DNA of 64,000 bases from Photorhabdus heterorhabditis (GTDB taxonomy: Bacteria; Pseudomonadota; Gammaproteobacteria; Enterobacterales; Enterobacteriaceae), in NCBI RefSeq assembly GCF_018448905.1, contig NZ_RCWA01000018.1, positions 1 through 64,000 of the forward strand, written 5' to 3'. The translations under genes and the position numbers were made by a program. Within the stretch, counting starts at the first letter, position 1; each line of letters begins with the position of its first letter. Below are positions 10,150-18,970 of the stretch, piece after piece. The notes under the pieces were generated by a model. That model did no database searches. It worked only from the letters and a program-made list of their open reading frames with translations, and was not told where the DNA came from.

Positions 10150-10752
10150 TCAAAAACCTATTGCAAGATATTGTCCATTTATAGCATTTGGCGGATAATC
10201 AGGAGTAAAAACCCATTCCTTTCCAAGATAATCATTAGCCCGCCCACTCACCCAAGCCTTAAAACTATTCAATGTTCCGTTAGGTGTTGCAGCCATCGGT
10301 AAACAAGCACTTCCAGTATCGATCATAATAATAGCCAGACAACTATGGTGAAAAGAAGTCGGTAGAACTACCGTATTTTCAGTTAATACTTTAAATGGAT
10401 GTCTGCCCCATTGAAGTATCAATCCACCAGGAAACTTCTGATAACCATTAAACGATAATTGAGAAGGAAATTGTTCCTTCGTATGATTCTTCAATGAATC
10501 TGTAAAAACCTTATTAAGAATTTCCATATCCCCATTATCTTTTACATCATTCCCACTCTGTATGGACATAAAATTAGCCACAACAGATGCTATCGTTGAC
10601 GACTGACGTAATACTTTATTTAATACATGAGTGGTAACATTATCTGGGGGAAACCCCATTTTTAAACTTTGTTCCTCTTCATATTTCTCCTGACTCACTA
10701 CGTTTGCATTATTATTAATAGAAAAGGCTTTAAAATCATTTTTGGTACTCAT
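10150..10752 (-). CDS. Orphan phage tail-fibre-like protein
   Basis: About 200 residues from the ATG at 10752, preceded by GAGGAG at ideal spacing; an in-frame ATG 14 codons earlier lacks support. The N-terminal half is hydrophilic (KYEEEQSLKMGFPPDN). The C-terminal half has NGYQKFPGGLILQWG, then VVLPTSF, and ends QYLAIGF, which resembles the gp53-like C-terminal domain of phage tail fibres and pyocin-like fibres. There are no other phage genes near it, and AT-rich DNA lies on both sides. It could be a leftover of a tailocin or a recruited secreted protein; function unknown. It sits downstream of flhA, where flhE lies in other enterics. Confidence 0.65.
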   Translation of the reverse strand: MSTKNDFKAFSINNNANVVSQEKYEEEQSLKMGFPPDNVTTHVLNKVLRQSSTIASVVANFMSIQSGNDVKDNGDMEILNKVFTDSLKNHTKEQFPSQLSFNGYQKFPGGLILQWGRHPFKVLTENTVVLPTSFHHSCLAIIMIDTGSACLPMAATPNGTLNSFKAWVSGRANDYLGKEWVFTPDYPPNAINGQYLAIGF

Positions 10753-10794
10753 ATACACTCCTCGAATTAAATAACACTCTTTCATAAGAAACAT

Positions 10795-11171
10795 ATTTAA
10801 CCATTAAAAAGACGATTTCTTTCAATTCGCATAAATAACAGTTTAGTTCATAAAAATAACAATGGAGTGTTCTTATTACTTATAAGATTAACTATTTTTG
10901 TATAATTTGTGACTTTCCAAACCCCGACTGACAGTTTTATGTATATTTAACCAATGTTAATTGAAGTTAATATAAACAAGAAAGAAGAATAGGAAATTAG
11001 AGGAAAGTTCAAAATATTGGTTCATGCTGAATAGGATAATAACATCAGTAAAACTTGCCGTTATTGAGGAATATCCCGAAATACTTTTATCGTTGGAAAT
11101 AAGGATTATGCTGTCAGATAATTAATATCAGGCCATTTTTAGGAAAATGGCCCACTATTCTATTGCGACAA
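10795..11171. other. Intergenic region between flhA and the tail-fibre-like gene
   Basis: About 380 AT-rich bases holding the promoter region of the tail-fibre-like gene and a hairpin after flhA. No flhE-like reading frame is present. Confidence 0.6.
11131..11152 (-). terminator. Hairpin downstream of flhA
   Basis: A perfect 9-bp stem (GGCCATTTT/AAAATGGCC) with a 4-base loop lies 20 bases after the flhA stop. The T-tract on the minus strand is poor, so this is a weak terminator or an RNA-stability hairpin. Confidence 0.5.
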
Positions 11172-13253
11172 CTATCCGTTACCACCAATCGTCGCTGTCA
11201 TACGAATTTGACGGTTATCACTGATTTCAAGATTAGATAAAACCACTAATTGAGGTAAAGTCCTTCGCAAGAAACGCGATAACAGTGGACGTAATGCATG
11301 ATTAACCAACAGTACCGGAGGCGCACCTAGCATTTCCTGACGTTGCAAGGCTTCAGTCGCCTGCTGTTGCAACTTATCCGCCAATCCAGGCTCCAGACCG
11401 CCACCATTTTGTAACGCCTGAATTAACAAGCGCTCAAGGCCCACGTCTAATCCAATGACCTGAATTTCCTGCGCTCCTGGGAACCACTGTTGAGCTATCG
11501 CCCGACCAAGCGCAATTCTGACTACAGAAGTCAACTCATAAGGATCAGTTTGTCCCGGGGCATGTTCAGCCAGAGTTTCAATAATTGTCCGCATATCGCG
11601 GATCGGCACTTGCTCAGACAAGAGATTTTGTAAAACTTTATGTAAGGTTGTCAGACTGACAATATCGGGAATAAAGTCCTCAGTGAGTTTTGGCATCTCC
11701 TGACTGACTCGCTCAAACAACTGCTGGGCTTCCTGACGACCAAACAATTCATTGGCATATTGAGTCAATAGATGATTCATATGGGTAGCAACAACCGTAC
11801 TGGCAGCCACCACGGTGTAACCCTGAACCTGAGCCTGTTCTCTGAGACTGTCATCAATCCAAACCGCAGACAGCCCAAAAGCCGGATCTTTAGTGATATC
11901 GCCTTGCAATTCACCTACTGCACCACCGGGGTTTATTGCCAGCCAACGCCCCGGATGCGCTTCGCCTCGACCAATTTCTACCCCTTTCATTAAAATGCGA
12001 TAGCCCGCTGGCGCCAGTTCAAGGTTATCCCGGATATGAACTACGGGGGGTAAATATCCCATCTCCTGAGCGAATTTCTTACGAATTCCGCTGATTCTCC
12101 CCAGTAATTCCCCATTCTGGCGAAAATCAACCATCGGAATCAGACGATAGCCCACTTCCATACCCAAAGGATCTTCAAGCTGAACATCGGACCATGAAGC
12201 TTCAGATGTCTGTTGCTGCTCTTCTGCTTTTGGTTTTTCTATATTTATCGTCGGGCTGTCCGCACGGCGATATAAATACCAACCAATACCTGCCAACGCC
12301 GCAGTAAATAACAGGAAAACAAAATTTGGCATCCCCGGAACCATACCCAGTAATCCGAGAACACCGGCACTCAACATCATCACCCGCGGGTTATTGAACA
12401 GCTGAGTTATCATCTGCTGACCAACATCCTGATCGGTTGCCACACGGGTAACAATCACACCAGCAGCGGTCGAAATAATTAAGGCGGGTAACTGTGCAAC
12501 TAAGCCATCACCAATGGTTAACAAGGTATAAGCTTCTCCCGCATCAGCCATACTCATGCCGTGTTGGGCCACACCAACAATTAAGCCACCAACGACGTTG
12601 ATAACCAGAATCATTAAGCCGGCAATCGCATCACCGCGCACAAATTTACTGGCACCATCCATAGAGCCATAAAAATCAGATTCCTGTGTTACCTCAGCAC
12701 GGCGTTTCTTCGCTTCTTCCTCACCGATCAATCCGGCATTCAGATCAGCATCAATCGCCATCTGTTTACCTGGCATACCATCCAACACAAAACGCGCGCC
12801 AACCTCAGCAATACGCCCCGCACCTTTGGTAATCACCATGAAGTTAATCAATACCAAGATGACAAATACCACGATACCGATAGCGAAATTACCGCCAACC
12901 AGAAAGTGACCGAATGCCTCTACAACGCGCCCCGCAGCCGCAGAGCCGGTATGCCCTTCCAATAAAATGATACGCGTTGAAGCCACATTAAGAGACAAAC
13001 GCAGTAAAGTTGAAAACAACAATATTGTCGGAAACGCGGCAAAATCCAGAGTACGCCGGGTAAACATAGCCACCAGCAACACCATGATTGACAGGGCTAT
13101 GTTAAAAGTAAACAACAAATCAAGCATGAATGGTGGCAACGGCAATACCATCATTGACAAGATCATGAGGATCAATACCGGCCCGGCAAGAATTTGCCAT
13201 TGCGAGCCTTTCATATTGCCCGGTAAACGAAATATAGAGGCCAGATTAGCCAT
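11172..13253 (-). CDS. flhA: FlhA, flagellar export apparatus core protein
   Basis: Inner-membrane component of the flagellar type III export gate, with about eight N-terminal membrane segments and a large cytoplasmic domain that docks chaperone-substrate complexes. The protein from MANLASIFRLPG (start 13253) is 693 residues, matching enteric FlhA in length and almost continuously in sequence: the PGKQMAIDADLNAGLI loop in the membrane-proximal region, and the ending SDNRQIRMTATIGGNG. The chosen start gives an 8-base ATGGCTAA overlap with the flhB stop, the usual flhBA coupling; an upstream in-frame start would add seven unsupported residues. No flhE follows. Confidence 0.98.
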   Translation of the reverse strand: MANLASIFRLPGNMKGSQWQILAGPVLILMILSMMVLPLPPFMLDLLFTFNIALSIMVLLVAMFTRRTLDFAAFPTILLFSTLLRLSLNVASTRIILLEGHTGSAAAGRVVEAFGHFLVGGNFAIGIVVFVILVLINFMVITKGAGRIAEVGARFVLDGMPGKQMAIDADLNAGLIGEEEAKKRRAEVTQESDFYGSMDGASKFVRGDAIAGLMILVINVVGGLIVGVAQHGMSMADAGEAYTLLTIGDGLVAQLPALIISTAAGVIVTRVATDQDVGQQMITQLFNNPRVMMLSAGVLGLLGMVPGMPNFVFLLFTAALAGIGWYLYRRADSPTINIEKPKAEEQQQTSEASWSDVQLEDPLGMEVGYRLIPMVDFRQNGELLGRISGIRKKFAQEMGYLPPVVHIRDNLELAPAGYRILMKGVEIGRGEAHPGRWLAINPGGAVGELQGDITKDPAFGLSAVWIDDSLREQAQVQGYTVVAASTVVATHMNHLLTQYANELFGRQEAQQLFERVSQEMPKLTEDFIPDIVSLTTLHKVLQNLLSEQVPIRDMRTIIETLAEHAPGQTDPYELTSVVRIALGRAIAQQWFPGAQEIQVIGLDVGLERLLIQALQNGGGLEPGLADKLQQQATEALQRQEMLGAPPVLLVNHALRPLLSRFLRRTLPQLVVLSNLEISDNRQIRMTATIGGNG

Positions 13254-14397
13254 GACGATTATTTTCTCCAGCAAAATCCAGTGCTGGCGGCACTGGCAGA
13301 TTTTCAGGTTTCTTCGGCTTCAAGCCGCCTTCCCGTTTCCAACGTTTCAATTGGTAGACCCAGGCAAGAACTTCCGCCACTGCCGCGTAAAGTGTTGCGG
13401 GAATATGTCCCCCTACTTCACTATGACGATAAAGCGCCCTGGCAAGTGGCGGCGCTTCAAGGAGTGGAATGCGGTTTTCTGTACCCATTTCTTTAATACG
13501 TAATGCAATTATTCCTGCGCCCTTCGCCAATACTTTTGGCGCACTCATCTGTTTTTCGTCATATTGCAGCGCGACAGCGTAGTGAGTTGGGTTAGTGACG
13601 ATAACATCCGCTTTCGGAACATCCGCCATCATACGTTGACGAGCAGCCGCCCGTTGTTGTTGACGGATACGCGCCTTAACGTGTGGGTCCCCTTCTTGCT
13701 CTTTAAATTCATCCTTTATTTCCTGACGAGTCATTCTCAGCTTTTTCAAATGGCTGTATATCTGGTAAACAACATCGAAAGCCACCATCGGTATTAACAT
13801 GAAGACGACCACATAACCGGCAAACACCAGCATTTGCATAGCATCATCCAGCGCCAATAACGGTGGTTGCGCGATTAACCGCAACATGGAAGGCCAGTTC
13901 ATCCAAAGAAATAAAGCAGCACCAATACCGACAAACCCAGCTTTAAGCAGCGCCTTGAATAATTCAGCTAACGCATTCATTGAGAAAATACGTTTCAGAC
14001 CTGAAATCGGATTCAATTTTTTCGGATCAAATTTGATGGATTTGGTACTGAACACTAACCCACCCAATAGCGCCGGGGCACTTAATGCCACTAACACTAA
14101 TCCGGCAAAAACCGGCAATAAAGCCCAAACAGCTTGCCGAAGCAATCTGCCAATCTGCTGAACCATCTGTTTATCATTGCTGACCATGCTGTGGTCGAAA
14201 TTAAAACCTTCAAACACCATCAACGACAATTCATGCGCAATTGACTGACCGCTTAACCAGAGCAAACTCAGGCCACTAGTCAGCATCAATATAGAACTCA
14301 GCTCTCTGGAACGCGCAATCTGCCCCTCTTTCCGGGCTTTTTCCCGTTTATGGGGCGTGGGTTCTTCTGTCTTCTCAAGATCGCTATCTTCAGCCAC
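13246..14397 (-). CDS. flhB: FlhB, flagellar export switch protein
   Basis: Membrane protein that, with FlhA, forms the export gate and switches substrate specificity from rod/hook to filament after autocleavage. It has 383 residues with four membrane segments in the first half and the autocleavage motif NPTH (in VIVTNPTHYAVAL) near residue 270. The start codon is GTG at 14397, preceded by AGGA at six bases. It is the first gene of flhBA. In other enterics cheZ lies just upstream; here a ~9.7 kb accessory segment intervenes, so flhBA probably needs its own FlhDC-dependent promoter. I could not place that promoter. Confidence 0.97.
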   Translation of the reverse strand: MAEDSDLEKTEEPTPHKREKARKEGQIARSRELSSILMLTSGLSLLWLSGQSIAHELSLMVFEGFNFDHSMVSNDKQMVQQIGRLLRQAVWALLPVFAGLVLVALSAPALLGGLVFSTKSIKFDPKKLNPISGLKRIFSMNALAELFKALLKAGFVGIGAALFLWMNWPSMLRLIAQPPLLALDDAMQMLVFAGYVVVFMLIPMVAFDVVYQIYSHLKKLRMTRQEIKDEFKEQEGDPHVKARIRQQQRAAARQRMMADVPKADVIVTNPTHYAVALQYDEKQMSAPKVLAKGAGIIALRIKEMGTENRIPLLEAPPLARALYRHSEVGGHIPATLYAAVAEVLAWVYQLKRWKREGGLKPKKPENLPVPPALDFAGENNRHG

Positions 14398-14631
14398 GGC
14401 TTTCCTTGTTAACTTTCAAAACGCGGTCGGTCAGAAAATATGGAATCAAATGGCTGCTAGCATGACAAAAGAGAAAAAATTCGATGGCTGGAACAATGAG
14501 AAATTTGACGGGGTATTTGTAGGATCAAGTTCGATATCTGAGGCAATTCAGCAAAGACAAATGAAGTTCCCTGCAACATTTTCTATGGAAATTTACTGTT
14601 TCTTAACCAAATATTAATCAGAGGTGAAGAG

Positions 14632-14993
14632 ATGGCAATAGGATATTATCTGCTCATCGGTGGTAGGGTGACCTGTGTAAACACCCCGGTACTCATATGA
14701 TTGTCGCTGATGTCTCAGATATGTTTAACATGGGACGCACACTGGATAGTGTGAGTACCTGCCCTTGTCGGGCCAGATTTATTAACTCGGTTAATGAAGG
14801 CGAAGAGGATTATTTAAATTGGTATCATCTTAGCGAGATTGCTGAGCGATTTGATAAAGCCCCGACTCGAGTGCGTTTTCGCTGGATCAGAGATGAAGGA
14901 GGTTGCTGCTACTATTATTCCAGCAGAGATACACCAAAAAATCAGTGCCACATATGGGGGCCGAAACACTCCCACTCAAATAGAACAAGTTAG
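14632..14993 (+). pseudogene. PAAR-like protein, apparently frameshifted
   Basis: A short frame starting MAIGYYLLIGGRVTC at 14632, behind a GAGGTGAAGA SD, stops at 14700. The ATG at 14697 overlaps that stop and continues in the -1 frame with GRTLDSVSTCPCRARF and a 98-residue tail. The two pieces together resemble the start and the next conserved block of PAAR-type spike-tip proteins (MAIGYY-GD-TTC, then GDTLDS-S-CPC). I read it as one gene with a single-base frameshift. An alternative is a translationally coupled pair. There are no type VI genes nearby. The family assignment is tentative. Confidence 0.45.
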
Positions 14994-15019
14994 AACGAGT
15001 TAAGTCAACCGCATTTTTA

Positions 15020-15089
15020 CCCACCTCAGAAGTACGTTGGTAACTAATATAAAGAGAGGATTTTTTTGAGAGCCAATTCATTAATCCAC
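15020..15089. repeat. 70-bp dispersed direct repeat, copy A
   Basis: Starts CCCACCTCAGAAGTACGTTG and ends CATTAATCCAC. It is about three-quarters identical to 16620-16689 in the same orientation. The two copies bracket the DUF6392-like fragment, the cupin gene and two palindromic elements. Origin unknown; it could be the end of an old insertion. Confidence 0.6.
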
Positions 15090-15149
15090 AGTTTACAAAC
15101 CTAAACTGAAAATGAATTTTCTTAATTGAAAAAATAGGTTATATAAATA

Positions 15150-15338
15150 ATGCCGATTAACATTGAAACGTTAGTTAATAGTTTAGGTAAATCTTATCAA
15201 GAAATTTTTGATAACGGCTTAATTCCTTATAAAACGAAGCCAATAGGATACCCAAGAAATCCTGATATCACTTTAGATATGATTATTATCTCTAATATAT
15301 TTCTCCATTTTATTTCCAGTAAATCTAATGTTTCATAG
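15150..15338 (+). pseudogene. Truncated DUF6392-like (immunity-like) fragment
   Basis: 62 codons beginning [20 protein letters not shown] and containing [11 protein letters not shown] and PDITLDMI, a pattern I associate with the N-terminus of DUF6392-type proteins often found beside bacteriocin-like toxins. The normal family continues well beyond this point; here the frame degenerates and stops, and the SD is poor. Probably a remnant. The family call is from memory and uncertain. Confidence 0.35.
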
Positions 15339-15434
15339 GCTAGTACCTGATCCCCTTCATGAGATGCTCATATTATATTAATCGAAAAAATCTCATATCA
15401 TCCTTTTATCACCCCAATAACTTATCCTGATTTA

Positions 15435-15572
15435 TACCCGTTATCTTTCAAGTTGCCTCTTTGTTGGCTGCACTCGCTCACCCCGGTCACAGAATTATCT
15501 ATGACATAGTTACCTATGCTCCCGGGGATTCACTCCCTTGCCGTCGCGATCCATCTTGAAATCCATAGGGTA
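15435..15572 (+). repeat. TA-flanked palindromic element (MITE-like), copy 1
   Basis: 138 bp with ends TACCCGTTATCTTTCAAG and CATCTTGAAATCCATAGGGTA, flanked by TA on both sides. The interior has TTTGTTGGCTGCACTCGCTC and CTCCCGGGGATTCACTCCC. It has no coding capacity. It belongs to the seven-copy family seen throughout this window. Confidence 0.85.
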
Positions 15573-15646
15573 TATAATTATCTTCATGAATATCATAGCA
15601 TTCTCATAACCCATCAAGCACTAGCACATATTTAATTTATCCCAAG

Positions 15647-16069
15647 TTAAACCTTTAATTCCTCTGGGGTTCCCTCTCTATATGGCACCAGCGTCGTCCT
15701 ATTTTGTGAATCAACCGCACAATGATTATTACCAACAACAACCATGACCAAATCGCTGGTTGCCTTAATCGCGTGATCTATTTCTCCATTCACAAAATAA
15801 CAAACTCCAGGTTCTATTTCATGCTTTTCACCAGCATAAATAACATAACCCGTTCCTGCGAGTACAAATAAGATATGATGCCCTACGTGAGTATGATTCT
15901 TCATCCCTTCATCTTTGCTGAAACGAATTAGATCAGCACCAAAGCCATCAAACGAAACTAATCCCTCGCCCGTTCCCATACTGTTAACCATTTTATGACT
16001 TCTAGCCATTGTATCTACAACGAGATGCTCACCATTCCAGTGACAAAATCTATTTTTAATAAATTCCAT
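15647..16069 (-). CDS. Small single-domain cupin protein
   Basis: 140 residues from an ATG with GGAAGG four bases upstream. The core NHTHVGHHILFVLAGTGYVIY, then GEKHEIEPG and VNGEIDHAI, is a cupin barrel with the metal-binding His pattern of motif 1 (HTH, later Glu replaced by hydrophobics) and His of motif 2. The tail is TTLVPYREGTPEELKV. It is a lone gene in a decayed region, opposite to the fragments beside it and in the same direction as bkdABC, 1 kb downstream. The substrate cannot be inferred; cupins include enzymes, sugar-binding proteins and polyketide cyclase-like proteins. Confidence 0.75.
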   Translation of the reverse strand: MEFIKNRFCHWNGEHLVVDTMARSHKMVNSMGTGEGLVSFDGFGADLIRFSKDEGMKNHTHVGHHILFVLAGTGYVIYAGEKHEIEPGVCYFVNGEIDHAIKATSDLVMVVVGNNHCAVDSQNRTTLVPYREGTPEELKV

Positions 16070-16665
16070 ATTACCTTCCTTTTATCTCTACAAATAAAAT
16101 TTTATTTTAAAGTAACTATCCCTCTATCAAATAAAATAATATTTCCCAGTAAAACTTTAATCTTCAAAAAATTATCTTGATAAAGAAATTAACTGGTTCT
16201 TAACAACATATCAAATAGAAATATGTAATTCTATAGTAGTATTTTACAAAAACTCACTTTGTGATAACAATCACTGTAAAATACTTATTTTAAATATCTT
16301 TGTGGAAGATAACTTCAGTTTAAAATAATATCTGGCAAAATTTAGGCTAATTACATTATTAAGCCATGACAATAATGGCGTTAATTAAGTTGACATTAAT
16401 TCTCACTAAAAATAACCATTTCAAAAATATATACCCAATAGATTTCAAGTTGCAGAGCAGCGGTAAGTGAACGCATCCCCAGAAGCATAGATAACGATGT
16501 GGCTGGGGTAAGTGAACACAGCCAACAAAGCAGCAGCTTGAAAGATAAAAGGTATATCATATGATATGACTAAAGAAGGAGTGTATTTGGCATTTAAAAG
16601 AGAGAATAAGATTTTATTTCCCACCTCAGAAGTGCGTTAGTAGTCAATAAAAGAGATCGTTTCTC
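16070..16665. other. AT-rich intergenic region
   Basis: No gene seen. It contains the reverse-oriented palindromic element at 16432-16554 and the start of the second 70-bp repeat. Confidence 0.5.
16432..16554 (-). repeat. TA-flanked palindromic element, copy 2 (reverse orientation)
   Basis: 123 bp with left end TACCCAATAGATTTCAAGTT and right end CTTGAAAGATAAAAGGTA, flanked by TA. It is the reverse complement of the arrangement in the other copies and more diverged at the right end. Confidence 0.8.
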
Positions 16666-16689
16666 TTGAGACCCAATTTATTAATCAAC
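16620..16689. repeat. 70-bp dispersed direct repeat, copy B
   Basis: Starts CCCACCTCAGAAGTGCGTTA and ends ATTTATTAATCAAC; direct repeat of 15020-15089. It runs straight into the truncated antitoxin-like fragment. Confidence 0.6.
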
Positions 16690-16941
16690 AAAACGATTTG
16701 GCAAATCATCAGGTTGTTACCTTTCCACAAGACAGGTCGTCACCGTCAGATTCTATTTGCTGATCTGATGGCCTATAAGCAAAAACGTGATCAGGAAAGC
16801 CTTAAAGCAATGCAGGCATTAGCCTATCAGGCACAAGAATTAGAACTGACTGATGAAACATTCACCCCCCTAGAGATGCTGCTTAAGCAAGGCTTACCCA
16901 TGACTGCAAAGGCGTTGGAAGGATACACGTTCGTCTTTTAA
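16666..16941 (+). pseudogene. Truncated excisionase/antitoxin-type DNA-binding protein
   Basis: The central part, LPFHKTGRHRQILFADLMAY followed by KQKRDQESLKAMQALAYQAQEL, matches the C-terminal half of small excisionase-like antitoxin proteins, where a helix-turn-helix precedes P-F-H-GRHRRI-FADLMAYK. The N-terminal HTH is missing and the frame instead begins inside the 70-bp repeat, and the C-terminus departs from the family. There is no toxin gene beside it. Most likely a broken gene. Confidence 0.5.
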
Positions 16942-17070
16942 TCACGTTGACATAAATAAGACTTTCTTATTAATTCTCCCATAAAGCTTGGTGTATCAGT
17001 AACCAACTGAGAGGATTTCTCCAGGAACTACCAGGTACTGGATTTAAAAAATATTTATCACCAAACCGAA

Positions 17071-17096
17071 AATTCCCTGTTGTACAACAGGGAATT
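17071..17096 (-). terminator. Terminator of the bkdABC operon
   Basis: A perfect 26-base palindrome (AATTCCCTGTTGT and its complement) lies 23 bases beyond the bkdC stop and is followed on the minus strand by TTTTCGG. Strong stem, short T-tract. Confidence 0.7.
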
Positions 17097-17119
17097 TGTG
17101 TGGAAAAAACCGGCACCGA

Positions 17120-18970
17120 TTACGGTTTTGCAATCACAGACTCATGGTTAGGTAACCAGTAACGCCGATGTTCAAAAGCATATTTAGGCAATCTAATGCG
17201 TAACGGTTTCTGCCCAGAAGGCCAGCAGGTACGCCAATCTATATCCCGACCCTGTAACCATAAAAATCGAGAATCGTCTTCCGCCATATGGAGCCATTGT
17301 TCTTCATTGGCTGAAACAGATGAAACAAAATCACGTAACTGGCTCAGGAGATCTTGTCTTGATGTCGCAACAAACAATGCCCGATGAGGTAAAGCTGCCC
17401 TACCAAATTGCAATGTCCAGCTCACCGCTTGTAAATCGATATTTGCCTCGTTTTCAATAAAATCTCCCAGCATGACAACCATTTTTTGTAATGATGCCGG
17501 GCTATTAGCAGCAATAGGATAGTAATATTTCTCCGAACTGGCTTTAACCGATTGCTGTGTTTTAGTCGGAGCTTCCTCCAAAATAACATGAGCATTACTT
17601 CCACCCAATCCAAAGGAACTTAACCCAGCAAAACGTTTTTGCCCTACCCCCACCTGCCAGGAATGTACTTCCGTAGCCAATTGTAAGCGCGTATCCGTGT
17701 TATCAATTTCAGGATTCAAATGCTGAAACGCTGCACTAGGTACAATAGATTTATGCTGCAACATCAATAAGACTTTAACGATGCCAGCTAATCCCGCCGC
17801 TCCCTCTAAATGTCCTATATTGGCTTTTACTGAACCAATATAACAAGGCTGCCGGGTTTTTCCTGATTTATCATGGTTAAAGACTTCGTTAAGCGCGTTA
17901 AATTCTATAGGATCACCCAGCGAAGTCCCCGTTCCATGGGCTTCCATGTAACTAATTTGCTCCGCAGAGACTCCAGCCTGTTGCAAACAATCATTGACTA
18001 ATGCGATTTGCTGCTCAGGGTTAGGTGAAGTCAGTGAGTTGGCTCGCCCACCATGATTTATCGACGATGCCCGAACATAGCCATAAATCGGGTCCCGATC
18101 CTCTAATGCCTGTTTGTGCGTTTTCAGAAATAGGCACACAGCCCCTTCACCACGGACAAAACCATTAGCATCTGCATCAAAAACCCGACAACATCCATCT
18201 TTAGATAACATTCCCGCTCGATAATAAGCAGCCATGTTAAATGTGTTGCTCAATAGATTAATACTGCCAACTACCGCCTGTTGACATTCTCCAGAACGCA
18301 ATGAATTTACAGCTTGAGTCAATGCAGTTAACCCGCTTGAACACGCGGTATCAATTTGTAAACTCGGGCCAACGAAGTTGTAATAAAATGACAATCTGTT
18401 TGCCAGAAGGCAATTCAGTGTTCCCGTCGTGACATAAGCATTTGCCATCGTCATATCAGCCGCAGCGAGTTCACGATAGTCATTACTGCACGAACCAATA
18501 AAAACACCCGTTTTTGATCCTGAGTAGTCAAGCGGATTAGCCCCGCTATCTTCAATTGCCTGCCAGGTCAGCTCCAATAGCATTCTCTGTTGCGGGTCCA
18601 TCATAGCCGCTACCCGCGGAAAAATACCAAAGAATGGCGCATCAAAGCCATCAATACTATCAAGTAACCCTGCTTTCAATGCTTTTTGGGGCACCGGAAC
18701 AGCGTAAGGTTTCCCAGATGCAAGCCGTTCCTCGGGAATCTCTTTTATCACACTGCGACCAGATTTTAAGATCTCCCACATTTGTTCAGGAGAATCTTCT
18801 GCTCCAGGGAGCCGGAAAGCCATGCCTACAATAGCAATAGGCATCTGCTTCGTATCACCCGCATCACTTATTGATGGAGCAATGGCGTTCAGATGTTCCA
18901 ACAAGACAGATTTAGCCATCTGTTGTTCATCTGGACTGAGTGAATGATATATGTGATACAGATTATCCAT
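17120..18970 (-). CDS. bkdC: BkdC: stand-alone beta-ketoacyl synthase
   Basis: 616-residue ketosynthase of modular-PKS type. In Photorhabdus the gene in this position is known to condense the branched acyl unit with malonyl carrier protein to give the beta-ketoacyl precursor of isopropylstilbene. The catalytic triad is intact: Cys210 in DTACSSGL, His345 in EAHGTGTSLGDP, His387 in NIGHLEGAAG. A short N-terminal segment (residues 1-40) resembles a docking helix. After the KS core come a KS-to-AT-like linker and the post-AT-like motif LPKYAFEHRRYWL, yet no AT, KR or ACP domain, so the protein looks cut out of a modular PKS. ATGGATAA overlap with bkdB indicates coupling. Its ACP is probably the one on BkdB. 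Confidence 0.9.
   Translation of the reverse strand: MDNLYHIYHSLSPDEQQMAKSVLLEHLNAIAPSISDAGDTKQMPIAIVGMAFRLPGAEDSPEQMWEILKSGRSVIKEIPEERLASGKPYAVPVPQKALKAGLLDSIDGFDAPFFGIFPRVAAMMDPQQRMLLELTWQAIEDSGANPLDYSGSKTGVFIGSCSNDYRELAAADMTMANAYVTTGTLNCLLANRLSFYYNFVGPSLQIDTACSSGLTALTQAVNSLRSGECQQAVVGSINLLSNTFNMAAYYRAGMLSKDGCCRVFDADANGFVRGEGAVCLFLKTHKQALEDRDPIYGYVRASSINHGGRANSLTSPNPEQQIALVNDCLQQAGVSAEQISYMEAHGTGTSLGDPIEFNALNEVFNHDKSGKTRQPCYIGSVKANIGHLEGAAGLAGIVKVLLMLQHKSIVPSAAFQHLNPEIDNTDTRLQLATEVHSWQVGVGQKRFAGLSSFGLGGSNAHVILEEAPTKTQQSVKASSEKYYYPIAANSPASLQKMVVMLGDFIENEANIDLQAVSWTLQFGRAALPHRALFVATSRQDLLSQLRDFVSSVSANEEQWLHMAEDDSRFLWLQGRDIDWRTCWPSGQKPLRIRLPKYAFEHRRYWLPNHESVIAKP

Noticed and set aside
14357-14617. 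Plus-strand frame overlapping the flhB start
   Set aside because: First third is antisense to flhB; the remainder (MTKEKKFDGWNNEKFDG...) lacks an SD and I cannot match it. It might be a fragment of a lost gene, but support is too thin.
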